From NCBI GenBank assembly GCA_905182985.1, contig CAJJDN010000029.1, positions 292,470-356,469 of the forward strand: a DNA stretch of 64,000 nucleotides, in the 5' to 3' direction. Each line of letters opens with the position of its first letter. Positions within the stretch are counted from its first letter, which is position 1. The notes below the pieces were generated by a model. That model had not been told where the DNA came from. It saw only the letters and a list, made by a program, of their open reading frames with translations, and did no database searches. Shown piece by piece: positions 53,447 through 64,000 of the stretch. The stretch comes from Paramecium sonneborni. Lineage: Eukaryota; Ciliophora; Oligohymenophorea; Peniculida; Parameciidae. The translations under genes and the position numbers were made by a program.

Positions 53447-54994
53447 TCATTAAACATTGGTTATGTCTATTAGATCTCCAATGTTGGAAACAATTTTTGA
53501 AAATAATTTAGAAATTTACACTGTCCAAAAAGGTTTAGATTAAATTAAATCTATAATTGCTGAATACTCAAAGCCTCCTATAATGATTTTATTTTCATTT
53601 TCATCAATTTTATTATTGACACTGAAAATAGCAAAACATGGAAAACCTTAATTATTTTTTTTTAATTGAATAACTCTTTAAATGGGTTTTATATTCGAAT
53701 TTTGAATTTTATTTAACTTTTCGAATTATTTTGTAAATATAGCCATTAGCACGCCAGTAAAAGCAATAAAATAAAATAGAGTTATAATAGAACAATCTTA
53801 AATTTTTTAATCTAATTCATTTGCAATATCTAATATATTTGGTGCAATAATAGTAAAAATAAGATATTCTAAAGCAATTAATACTTTTTATTAAGAATTA
53901 AGTGAATAAACTGTTTTTGAATAAAATTTAGTCCTATTTATTACAAATTAACTTGTTTAGGTATGTTTTCCAGAAAAAAGACATAAATTTAATGAATGTA
54001 ATATAAATGGTGGTATTATATTTTTTCTAGTTATTAATTCTAAATCTTAAAATAATATCTTTATCAAAAAACATAACCTTTATTTTTAAACATCTTGTCT
54101 TATTTCAACTCTCATACTTTTAATATTTTAGCATTCTTAAAGATATGTCTATTCTTTAGTTATTCTATGAATCTTTTAGAATAATAAGTCTACAAATTTT
54201 CTATGCTATATACTGTGTTACTAAATTCCAAATAAATTAATAAATTTTATATGAGACTCTTCTTATGCCTAAAAGTGCTTATTCGCTATCTTTCTCTTTT
54301 CCAATATTTTTCTTAATTTAATATATATATTTAATTACTTATATTTTTTTGATAATTTTAATATAGCAAACACAACAATCACTATAATTCTAAATTTTTT
54401 ATTTCTAAATCTAAGTTGAAATTTGGGTTGACTCTATTTATTTAAATTAATATTATTCCAAATTTTTAATTATAATGAAGGTCTTTTATTTCTAGAATTC
54501 ACCGTTTTACATCTTTCTTCTTCAGAATCCTTTAGGCTTGATTCTAGATTTATTCCTTAATTTTTGGTTTTCTATTATTTAACCCCTTCCCTAAGCTTTT
54601 ATTTAAATCTTTATGTGAAAATTATTTGTTGGTTATTTTTTTACATTTCAACATCCTCTATTGTATTTAAATTTATTGAATGTATTTTATTTGGTTTGAA
54701 TGATAGTATCTTTTTTTTTAATAAAGCTTTTCTAAAAGATGATTATTCATTTAAATTTGTGCTGAGATTAAATTACATTCCTTCTAAATTTCTCAAATTA
54801 TCCAAATTACTTTCAATCAAATCCTCATATCTTTGTTTTTAGCTTTTTATATAATCTACAATCTATCTATTTTCTTAAAGACTTCTGTATTCCTCTCGAT
54901 CTGTCACTTTACGAAAATTTTATTAATTTTCATAATTTTCTATTATTTCAAGACCTTTCTTGATATTACTGAAATCTTAAATGTGTTAGAACAT
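53447..54994 (-). CDS. Multi-pass membrane protein, member 1 of a local paralogue pair
   Basis: 515-codon intronless frame from ATG 54992-54994 (MFQHIQDFSNIKKGLEIIEN). The first 260 residues are charged and helical (SLQENRQIVDYIKSQKQRYE, LKDSEEERCKTVNSRNKR), probably coiled coil. A basic/hydrophobic segment FRIIVIVVFAILKLSKKYK follows, then RKFVDLLFQKIHRITKEQTY. Next come membrane segments VLIALEYLIFTIIAPNILDI and IITLFYFIAFTGVLMAIFT, and a short beta-rich tail with CFAIFSVNNKIDENENKIII and GGFEYSAIIDL. The family is unknown. The same segment order occurs in the gene at 55901-57508. The two share an identical 272-bp block but are otherwise clearly diverged. Confidence 0.76.
53819..54090. repeat. 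272-bp block identical to 56276-56547
   Basis: No mismatch was found over 272 bases, while the sequences on both sides differ. The block lies inside the coding frame of both membrane-protein paralogues, in the same reading frame. It encodes about 90 residues, from QKQRLCFLIKILFQDLELI to IIAPNILDIAN. No N is near, so it is unlike the three contig-end duplications. Confidence 0.9.
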
Positions 54995-55900
54995 TTTGAT
55001 TTTTTAGTTTTGATCTTATCTATCATTTTATTATTAGGATATCAACGGAAGATTATAATGATGTGCAATCAATGTTTTATTTATGTTTTATTCAGTTCTA
55101 ATAAGAAAAGATGATGGTGCCTATAAACTTAAACTTTTCTATCGATAATTTGTTACTTGAGATTTCATAAATTGAATAAAATTTATTTATGAAATTCATA
55201 TTAAATTATTGGTATATTAAAATGGTAGATAATAAAATAATATAGAACATCTCTTATTTTGATATTATAACATCTAGAGAACTCATATGAAATTCTCTTT
55301 ATAAATTTTTTTGATAATTCTAATTATCAAAAATGTTGTCAATTTTAAAGTGTTTGATTTTTTTGAATTAAAAACCTTTTTAATTCTTTATGTAATGTAG
55401 TTATTTAGATTTAGCAAGCCTTATAATTTTATCAATATAATATTTTTATTTATAGATGTATTATATTTTGATGAACATATTTTAATAAATAAACAAACTT
55501 TCTATTAATATGAAAAATAATATATTTTTTATCAATTATATTTAAATTGAAAATGTATTCCAAAAATATGAATCAAAAAAATAAAAATACTAATAAAATT
55601 TTCATTTTATTTACTAATAAGTAAATTTATTTATTGAATGAGGATATTTTAATCTATAGAGTACTTAATGATAATTTCTATAAATAGAAGAGTGTTCATA
55701 ATTATAAAATTATTATCAAATTTAAAAAATAAATGTTAATCAAATAAATATAATTAAACATGTTATAAAGAAATCAATTTTTAATAAATATATAAAAAAA
55801 TTAGATAATAAATTGTGTATCTATTCTTTTCAATTTAATTTTTATGAATTAGATTTATTTATTTTTGATATTCAATGATGATTATTGATTATGTATTCAT
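54995..55900. other. Intergenic, no gene seen
   Basis: About 0.9 kb of AT-rich DNA between the two paralogues. Plus-strand open frames near 54564-55114 lie largely opposite the coding strand of member 1 and are shadows. Confidence 0.5.
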
Positions 55901-57508
55901 TCACTCGATGTTTTCAATATCTATTAATGCTTCAATATTTTCAACTAATTTCGAGAAAATTTTTGTCATTTAATTTTTCCACTTTAATTTTTCAGTAAAG
56001 ATCTAATTTATTAAATTTAATTTAATCTATCCAGAAATAATCATGTCTTCATTTTTCTCTAAATTTTGAGATATTAGTAATTCTGTTTTAATTTGTGTGT
56101 CTTCTTCTTCTTCTTCCAAAAATTTGAGAATTAATTACACAGGTTTAACATTTGATTTTTCTATTTTTGGTAATTTTTTAAAATGATTTGTGAAAAAAAC
56201 TGTAATTAGTATAATAATAGCTGTCAAATAAAATTAGATAATTAAAAAATGATCTTAATTATTACAAATTTATTTATTTGCAATATCTAATATATTTGGT
56301 GCAATAATAGTAAAAATAAGATATTCTAAAGCAATTAATACTTTTTATTAAGAATTAAGTGAATAAACTGTTTTTGAATAAAATTTAGTCCTATTTATTA
56401 CAAATTAACTTGTTTAGGTATGTTTTCCAGAAAAAAGACATAAATTTAATGAATGTAATATAAATGGTGGTATTATATTTTTTCTAGTTATTAATTCTAA
56501 ATCTTAAAATAATATCTTTATCAAAAAACATAACCTTTATTTTTAAAAATCCACTATTAATTTTTATTCTTATTTTAAAATATCCGTATAATCCTTAATG
56601 TAATTTTGACTTTTTAATAACTGAATAATTTTAGAGAACAACAATGACACGAAATCTTGATATTTTTACTAAACTTTTTAAGGTCCTAAAGAACTAAAGA
56701 CATGCAAATGTGGTGCCTTTAATTTGCGAAAATGTTTTAATGCTTAACTTCTTTTTTAAAACACAAACCTAAGTTATGATTAAAATTACTTATATTTTTT
56801 GCTTAATTTAAGAACAGCTCTAACCATTATAGCAATAATCTTAAGTCTATATTTCTTAATAAAAACTTTCTTTGTAATTTTTAGATTACTAATAGGTTTT
56901 TGTTTTTAACCAATTTAATTAGAGATTGAATCAATTGTTTAGGTTCTAACTTTACTGTAATTAGTTTAAATTTAGCTTTTTTTTATACTATTTTCCTGAA
57001 TATTTTATTTAGAAAATATAGTTCTCTTTCCTATGAGATCAGGTTCAGGATTTTAAAAATTATAATCTTTTGATTCAAATGCCTCAGTTGGCAAAGATGT
57101 TATTCTTTACCTAATTTGATTTTAAGTCTTTAATTCTGTGTCCAAAGTCTTTACTTTTAAAGATTATTTTAAGTTTGATATTCCTTCTTCTCTTTAAAAA
57201 TCTTTATAAGTTTCAATCTATTTTTATACATTATTTTCCAATAATCTACTTATTTTCAATGAATTTTTCAATTTAAATGTTTAAGTATTTCGAGACCCAT
57301 CCTATTTAGTTGTTTATTCATTTAAATTCTTAAATAATTTAAGTTAAATTGTGTCAGTTTTTTCTTATACTAAATTTAAAGGTATCAAGGGAATGTTGAG
57401 TCTTTGAGAGATAAGAAGATTTTTTTAATCTTCAGTCTTCTAATATTGTTTAGGAAATGGACAATTCAAGATATTAAATGACAAAAATTCGCTCTGCTTT
57501 GTCTTCAT
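55901..57508 (-). CDS. Multi-pass membrane protein, member 2 of a local paralogue pair
   Basis: 535-codon intronless frame from ATG 57506-57508 (MKTKQSEFLSFNILNCPFPK). It follows the layout of its neighbour. A long charged N-terminal half (KNSLKISRLLENNVQKQIET, TLDTELKTQNQIRQRITSLP) leads to a basic/hydrophobic segment YRLKIIAIMVRAVLKLSKKY, then HFRKLKAPHLHVFSSLGPQK and LLFSKIIQLLKSQNYIKDY. The shared identical block with its membrane segment comes next. A second membrane segment FLIIQFYLTAIIILITVFFT and an acidic tail (LKFLEEEEDTQIKTELLI) end the protein. Outside the 272-bp block the two proteins match only in short patches such as LKLSKKYKQ. Function is unknown. Confidence 0.76.
56276..56547. 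repeat. 272-bp block identical to 53819-54090
   Basis: Second copy of the shared block, offset 2457 bp. Its ends are inside coding sequence and the flanks are unrelated at the nucleotide level. This fits recent gene conversion between paralogues, or a collapsed or mis-joined read in assembly. Confidence 0.9.
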
Positions 57509-57713
57509 TGACGAATCAAATAATTTATTAAATTAAAACCCATTATATAAATAAAGTGAATTCAGAAGAAATGGTTGATTTATTTGACTATATTTTTTTT
57601 ATTAAATCTTTTTACTAAATATAGATTTTGAATAAACATGTTTTGAGTTTTTTGATTAGTTCTAGATAAAAACAATTGTATTAATTTAAAAATATAATAT
57701 AATTGAATATAGG

Positions 57714-58828
57714 ATGTAAGTAAAGAGAATTTCTATTGAATTTGGAACATTTGATTAACTTATAGAGGGAAATGTTTCAGTGGCAGTTAGTTAATAAGAA
57801 TTGGATTAGGAAACTTAATCTTTTTTTAGTAAGGATGATTTAAAGAGGAAATTTAAACCATTTTAAAAGGAAAGAAATTCAATAGGAAAATTAATAAAAA
57901 GAGCTAAAAGCAATGAGACTACATCTAGATTTTAATTTTTAAGAAGTTAAGAAGTAGTTGTTCATCCAACAACTAAAAAAAAAAATGAAAATAGCAATAT
58001 GATTAACAAATGGAGTACAACAAATTTGTTAGGACTTAAAAAAAGAGATATTACTGCTCAAGATTAGGAGGTTTCTTTAAGATAACGTTTAAAATATTTT
58101 AGAGTAAATCTCTAAGCAAACTAAGGTTTTATAAAATAATTTAGAGAATATAAGAAATAATAAACTCCAGCAACAATTTAAAGTAGAGCATTTTTAGCAC
58201 CAAAAAGAGAGTATTTTTATAAAGATGTAAGGAGAAGCTTAAAATAAATGATAGAGTCTCATTCCAGGACCAGGTGTGTATTCTGGTAGATTCGTATTGA
58301 CAGATCCTGGTCAATCAATTGAATATAGCAAAAGTCCATAAACACCGAAACAAAAAATTCCTATTTGTTAGAAAGATTTCTATGATATATAATTATAAAA
58401 AAAGAATGAGAATACGCCAGACTTTTTGAGAACTATTAGTAGAGATAAGGCTTATTAAAGAAGTATATTTGCTCAGATTGAAATACAAAAGAAAGAATGC
58501 ATGGTATTAGAAATTGATTAATGTTTTATACAAGAAAATTAAAAAAGAGTAACCAATTGATTAGAAAAAAATCTAGTAAGAAATTGAATATTTCCTTTCT
58601 CAATAATAAAAATATGGGAAAATAAGTAAATATATATTTCAGAATTTAGATTATCAAAGAATATTAGACAATAATTTAGATGTTAAAAAAATGACAAGGC
58701 CAGATACACTTGATTATACATGGAATAAAATGTTGTAAGAAAATATAATATTTTAGGGAACGTTATGGTTTTAAAAAGATGAAAGGAGGAAAAATTATCA
58801 AAGATAGAGTCTAAACATTGTAAAATGA
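57714..58828 (+). CDS. STPG-repeat (sperm-tail PG-rich) protein, probable ciliary/microtubule protein
   Basis: 351 residues; introns of 28 nt (GTAAGGAG...GATAG) and 31 nt (GTATTAG...TACAAG) give an exact frame. The N-terminal 170 residues are basic and S/K/Q-rich. A PG-rich element SLIPGPGVYSGRFVLTDPG matches the sperm-tail PG-rich (SHIPPO) repeat, found in inner proteins of ciliary doublet microtubules. It is followed by SPQTPKQKIPICQKDFYDI and a helical C-terminus (KKMTRPDTLDYTWNKMLQEN, QKDERRKNYQRQSL). Only one clear repeat is seen, so the assignment is moderate. It lies 49 bp before the next gene on the same strand. Confidence 0.74.
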
Positions 58829-58877
58829 GTCAGAATAATATTAATTTAATACTTGATACTTTTATTTAGCAAATATT

Positions 58878-59306
58878 ATGAATAAAATCAGATAAACTCC
58901 TCGATCACGTAGACTTTCAGCATATTAAGAAAAAGATTATGTAGTCCCTAAACTCTTTTTGAGTGTTGATTTGTATTAAAAATAATAACATTCTGTCAGA
59001 ATAGCTTCAAATTAAGTGATCAACAATCTTACATTCCTACGTAGAAATATTAATTATTAAACAACCACAAGAAGTATACAATCGGAGTTGGAATTCTAAC
59101 CAACAGAAGAAAATAATAAGGCTTATGAAGTTAAAATAAAAATCAAATTCACAAAGCACAAATAAAAATTGGAAAAGTAATTTAAATAAGACTTTCATGA
59201 AGATTATAAAATTGTTAAGTTTCCTAATTCTGCTATCTAATAAATTAATGATGAAATAGAATTAAGCAGGAAATTACAAAAATTACTTTCAACAATTACA
59301 AAATGA
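58878..59306 (+). CDS. Small basic hypothetical protein
   Basis: 142-codon intronless frame beginning MNKIRQTPRSRRLSAYQEKD, with YVVPKLFLSVDLYQ and a K-rich helical second half (YEVKIKIKFTKHKQKLEKQF, ELSRKLQKLLSTITK). No domain was recognised. The ATG follows the STPG gene closely. A 50-nt intron joining the two genes would be outside the usual size range and was rejected. It converges with the DNAI7-like gene, with 115 bp between stops. Confidence 0.62.
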
Positions 59307-59421
59307 ATAAATTAACTTTACTTTATGTATTGGAAATCTAAAAATTATTAAATATATAATTAAAGACAATGGTATGTAAACCATGGATTCATTATATAAT
59401 TATAATAAAGACATAAGAAAT

Positions 59422-62400
59422 TCAATCTCTTACTGTAAATGATAATAATTTAGTTATTCTAAGTACCTATTATATCGTTTCAATAAAAATAACATAATGT
59501 AAGTCCTTAGATATATTTAATTACTATTACTTTCATTTTTGTTAAAGTTTCTTAGGTGGTTAATGAATGCATTTTCAATAGAACTTCTAAATTGCAATGA
59601 GTTTCAGTATCAGGTAAAAGAGCTTAATTACATTTTTAATGTGAATCTCTGGCTTAGATTATAGCGCATTTGTTATTCCACCACTTGATAGTTTTCCAAT
59701 CTTTTTCCTAATTTTCTGCAAATTCCTATTTTAAATTAGATTATTAAAAACCTCATCAAATTCTGGATTTTCTTTAAGTTTCACAACTATTTATGGACCC
59801 GTATCACTATTGTTCCATCTACTTGATTCAATATAGAATCCTCTAATAGCTTCTGATAAATCATTTAATGCTAATTCTTCTGCAGCTTCATCTTTTTAAA
59901 CAATATTAGCTGATTAAGCATCTTCACTAACTGGAATAAAATTAACACCACTTCTATATAATTCATAAAATAATGCTCCCACTAATAATTTTTTATATGC
60001 AAAGTGTTAGAATTCCTAAAAATGAAACTATATTTAATACTGGTTCTTTTTTCAATAATTGAATATATCCTGGGCCAATTTCAAATTTAAATAAATCTCT
60101 AGCTCCTTAAATATCTAAAATAGCTTTTTCATTTCCAACACATCTGAGCTTAAAACTTCTATAAGGATAATCTAGACATCTTTCTTATAATAATCCAATT
60201 GGACCTAATTTTGGAACACTTGCCACAATATTGGTTCCTTTATCTAATTTAGCATCTTCAACACCATCTGTAATCCATTATTCACTTACTCTATCAAAAA
60301 ATGCTACTCTCCATACTTTTTAGTTTTCTTTATTTGGAATCCAAATATAAGAAGGAAGTTAATAAGAAACCTAATATTAACTAAATTGAATTTTACTTTA
60401 AAAGTAGCATTTAATTCAAAAGCTAATCTTTTAACTGTTTCTTTTAATTCATAATTTTATTTCAATGTCCAACTATTAACTTTTTTAGGTGGAGGTAGCA
60501 TTTATAAATATTCTATATCTAAAACACCCCCAACAATTCTATATTTGCTATAAACATCTGGAGAATAATTATCAAATGAAGTCCATAATATTTTTTAAAG
60601 AAACACAGAGATAGACCTTGGTACATCTACTGCTAATTAAAGTTCAGGATATTCATTTGGTTTATGTCTATAACCAGATGGTTTATTTGATGGATATATA
60701 AATATACCATATTTAAAGTCTTCAGTTGGAGTAAAAGTCTTGATTACTTCTTATTTAGTTTTATCATCTAATTTAAATGTACCTTTTGCTCCTTCATTTG
60801 CTTTCTTTGTTAATTCTGCAAATCTTTCCTTTAAATATATATTTTATCTTACATCAATAAATAGTTCAGCATTTAATACCATCTAAGTATTGATCTCTTC
60901 AAGCTTTTTTATCATTATTTCTCTAATCTAAGATATATATATTTTATTTCTAGCAACAGTATCATTTTGAATTATTTATTATTATTATTATTGTTGCAAT
61001 TATTGTTAATTTAATTATAATTTCCTTTCAGCTTTTAATTGAGTCAAAAATCTATGAATATCTCTTTCTATATTTTCTGCTTATTATAATTTTAAAAGTT
61101 CCTCTTAAACTTTNTTTAATACTGGTTCTTTTTTCAATAATTGAATATATCCTGGGCCAATTTCAAATTTAAATAAATCTCTAGCTCCTTAAATATCTAA
61201 AATAGCTTTTTCATTTCCAACACATCTGAGCTTAAAACTTCTATAAGGATAATCTAGACATCTTTCTTATAATAATCCAATTGGACCTAATTTTGGAACA
61301 CTTGCCACAATATTGGTTCCTTTATCTAATTTAGCATCTTCAACACCATCTGTAATCCATTATTCACTTACTCTATCAAAAAATGCTACTCTCCATACTT
61401 TTTAGTTTTCTTTATTTGGAATCCAAATATAAGAAGGAAGTTAATAAGAAACCTAATATTAACTAAATTGAATTTTACTTTAAAAGTAGCATTTAATTCA
61501 AAAGCTAATCTTTTAACTGTTTCTTTTAATTCATAATTTTATTTCAATGTCCAACTATTAACTTTTTTAGGTGGAGGTAGCATTTATAAATATTCTATAT
61601 CTAAAACACCCCCAACAATTCTATATTTGCTATAAACATCTGGAGAATAATTATCAAATGAAGTCCATAATATTTTTTAAAGAAACACAGAGATAGACCT
61701 TGGTACATCTACTGCTAATTAAAGTTCAGGATATTCATTTGGTTTATGTCTATAACCAGATGGTTTATTTGATGGATATATAAATATACCATATTTAAAG
61801 TCTTCAGTTGGAGTAAAAGTCTTGATTACTTCTTATTTAGTTTTATCATCTAATTTAAATGTACCTTTTGCTCCTTCATTTGCTTTCTTTGTTAATTCTG
61901 CAAATCTTTCCTTTAAATATATATTTTATCTTACATCAATAAATAGTTCAGCATTTAATACCATCTAAGTATTGATCTCTTCAAGCTTTTTTATCATTAT
62001 TTCTCTAATCTAAGATATATATATTTTATTTCTAGCAACAGTATCATTTTGAATTATTTATTATTATTATTATTGTTGCAATTATTGTTAATTTAATTAT
62101 AATTTCCTTTCAGCTTTTAATTGAGTCAAAAATCTATGAATATCTCTTTCTATATTTTCTGCTTATTATAATTTTAAAAGTTCCTCTTAAACTTTTAATT
62201 CATTTACTGTCTTCTATTCTCTCATCATTGTTATGAAGGTTGTTAATTAAGCTTCCTATGATATGTCAGGCTTTATTGAACATAATAAAAATTTATCCCA
62301 ATCATCATTTGCTCTTGCTACCTAAAATTTTTTTATATTTTCATTATTACTTTCTTTGCATTATCTAAATTTTCCTTAAAAACACTTCTTTAAACTTCAT

Positions 62401-62611
62401 TCTCTATCTCTTCTTCTTAAAGTCTAGCCTTCTCTTCTGCAGCCAATCTTTCTTCTTCTAATTTCCGTAACCGTTCCTCTTCTAATCTTTACTTCTCTTC
62501 AGCTTCCTTACGAATTCTCTCTTATTCTTCTCTTTCTTTCTTTTCTTGTTCAGCTTTTTCCTTTAATTCCTTTTTTGTCAACTTTTTTGGAGGTGGAGCT
62601 TTTGGAGGCAT
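59422..62611 (-). CDS. DNAI7: DNAI7/CASC1-like axonemal protein, split by an assembly duplication
   Basis: The N-terminus (MPPKAPPPKKLTKKELKEKA, then about 60 residues of E/K/R/Q coiled coil) and the body match the CASC1/DNAI7 (CFAP94) layout: LPSYIWIPNKENQKVWRVAF, WITDGV, VPKLGPIGLLQERCLDYPYR, FKFEIGPGYIQLL, and the ending FIETIQQVLRITKLLSF. These proteins associate with inner-arm dynein or its assembly. The real gene is 62611-61115 continued by 60032-59422; 61113-60033 is a repeat made by the N at 61114. On that path five introns (29, 26, 25, 26 and 25 nt) give an exact 658-residue frame. A stop at 59480 without the last intron is an alternative. As assembled the frame is broken at the N. 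The family call is by pattern, fairly sure. Confidence 0.83.
60033..61113. repeat. Direct copy A of 1081-bp duplicated contig end
   Basis: Matches 61115-62195 from tttaatactggttc to cctcttaaacttt, with one N at 61114. It lies wholly inside the DNAI7-like gene and repeats its middle part. Confidence 0.92.
61115..62195. repeat. Direct copy B of 1081-bp duplicated contig end
   Basis: Second copy of 60033-61113, continuing into the N-terminal part of the gene. It includes an (ATT)n-like stretch near 62060 that codes for poly-Q. Confidence 0.92.
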
Positions 62612-63646
62612 ATAAATTGTTTATTAAATAAATTTGTTATCAAAACTATATTTAATAATTTATGATTTCCATTTACTTATTATTATGAATTCTTATAAAC
62701 TATTACATTTCTGATTTCCTTCATATTTATCTACTTTTGCCTATCAAAAATTTAGTGATTTAACTCATAATAATAGATTAATATTTTTAGGTTTCTGAAA
62801 TCATTTTAGTTTATTCGATTAGTCTTTAGACAAACATTATTTAAATAAAAATGATAAATTCCTACGGCTTCTTTCAATCCTTTCATTTGTTTTAATTTTA
62901 TAAATTATAAATTTCACATTCCTTAATACATCATATTGAAATATTTTAATAAATGAAAATTAAAACTAATAAAAATTAAAAGATTATGCAAAAAAATTAG
63001 TTTACTATTATATATTCATATTAATTATTATTTAATAGAAAAATAATTCACTCTTTTAAGAAAATGAATTAATTATAGATTATAAACAAGATTTTTGAAA
63101 CAGGTGAATCAATTTATTAATATTTTATCAAGATTCCAGACGGATAAATTTAAGTTTAATTAAATCTTTTTTAAAAAATAAAATAGAGAGCTAAAGAACA
63201 AAAATAATATTCTAAAAATATACGGGGTTAAATAATGCAATCTGAAGCTGATTTATATTTTGAAATAACTTTTTTACAAATAAAAATTTAAAACCAACAC
63301 AATTTTTCAATAATTTTAACTTTATTTTTATGAATTTTATTTGAAATAATTCCATATTTATTGTTTTATATTGCTAAATTAATTTAGCTTCTTTAATTTT
63401 TTTGCTTAATTATTATATTTGTTGTTATTTGGACATGTTTTTCTCATTTAAAATGAAAATAATAAACTGTATTAGATATTTAATACTGGAAATATAAGTA
63501 AGAATATTAATTTAGACTAGAAATAGTAAATTTTTATTATTTGAGCTAAGTACTACCTAAAATTCTTGAGTATTAATGTAAAAAAATAATTTTTCAACAT
63601 TTAATTAGTTTTGTATAAATAATAATATCATTTATGTATTAACTTG
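62612..63646. other. Intergenic, no gene seen
   Basis: About 1 kb of AT-rich DNA upstream of the DNAI7-like gene and downstream of the right-edge gene. No frame with coding character was found on either strand. Confidence 0.5.
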
Positions 63647-64000
63647 TCACCATATAATACAGCATTATTTTGATTATTTGTTAAGCTTTTTTTATTTTTG
63701 ATATTTTATTTCTAATATTTTCAAAGATTCTTCTTCATTTTTTGTAAATTCCAATTTCTTATGACAATTTGAAATAGGAGTAGCAAATTCAGCTTTTTCC
63801 ATGAGGGGAGACTTGCTCTTTGGTGATTTAACACTTTATTGTATTCCAAGAGGAGACTTTGTTCTTTCCCTTGGAGTACAAACTGGAGCAATCACCTATA
63901 AAAATTGAACATGTTCATCTATTGTAACTTCATATTTAGAGCCAAAAACAATTTATCTACCTTTTCTATCATAGCGCCGAAACACTTTATAGTTCAGTAA
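63647..64000 (-). CDS. C-terminal part of a hypothetical protein (runs off the window)
   Basis: 118-codon open frame reaching the right edge without a start, ending at TGA 63647-63649. It reads YKVFRRYDRKGRQIVFGSKY, EVTIDEHVQFL, then a Pro/Ser/Lys tail with repeated SP sites (PRERTKSPLG, VKSPKSKSPLMEKAEF) and a short helix (NEEESLKILEIKYQKQKKL). The SP sites would suit CDK/MAPK phosphorylation. The N-terminal part lies outside the window, so the family cannot be named. Confidence 0.68.

Noticed and set aside
54564..55114. Two plus-strand hydrophobic frames
   Set aside because: They are largely antisense to the charged N-terminal half of a minus-strand gene. The hydrophobic look is a shadow of Lys/Glu/Asn codons.
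58821..58870. 50-nt intron joining the STPG gene to the next small gene
   Set aside because: Outside the 19-35 nt intron range used in this window, and both genes have good separate starts and stops.

Overview
The window is ciliate macronuclear-type DNA, most likely from a Paramecium of the aurelia group. The sequence is very AT-rich. TAA and TAG are read as glutamine inside every recognisable gene, and TGA is the only stop used by intact genes. Introns are tiny (19-35 nt, mostly GTA...TAG or GTA...AAG). Genes are packed tightly on both strands, with start codons as close as 16 bp and several intergenic gaps of 28-60 bp. Start, stop and intron positions were worked out by hand from conserved protein motifs. 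For nearly all multi-exon models the summed exon length is a multiple of three, which supports them. With a single stop codon in AT-rich DNA, open frames under about 150 codons are weak evidence by themselves.

Layout. 0.3-16 kb is a minus-strand block: a tubulin cytosolic carboxypeptidase, an Aurora-like kinase, a hybrid histidine kinase that looks catalytically dead, arginyl-tRNA-protein transferase (ATE1), a TTLL tubulin glutamylase/ligase and an ABC half-transporter. 16-19 kb is a gene-poor stretch with decayed coding traces. 19.3-27.8 kb holds one giant plus-strand gene for a cysteine-rich, beta-helix-like, multi-pass membrane protein. 28.8-35 kb has small proteins, a zinc-binding/WD-like protein and a Ser/Thr kinase. 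35-45.4 kb is kinase-rich: a CK1-like pseudokinase, two PH-domain kinases and a second pseudokinase. 45.4-53 kb carries a membrane RING-H2 protein, a peroxisomal acyl-CoA oxidase, coiled-coil proteins and an NT-C2 protein. 53-57.5 kb holds two diverged membrane-protein paralogues that share an identical 272-bp block. 57.7-62.6 kb has an STPG-repeat protein and a DNAI7/CASC1-like axonemal protein. A partial gene runs off the right edge.

The window is rich in microtubule and cilium functions: glutamate removal (CCP) and addition (TTLL) on tubulin, Aurora, the STPG protein and DNAI7. It is also rich in signalling proteins, including at least three with lost catalytic residues.

Assembly caution. 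Single N bases at 9721, 41285 and 61114 each separate two exact direct copies of 1.07-1.17 kb. These are almost certainly overlapping contig ends that were not merged. They create a false second half of ATE1, a false start fragment of a PH kinase and a broken DNAI7 gene.
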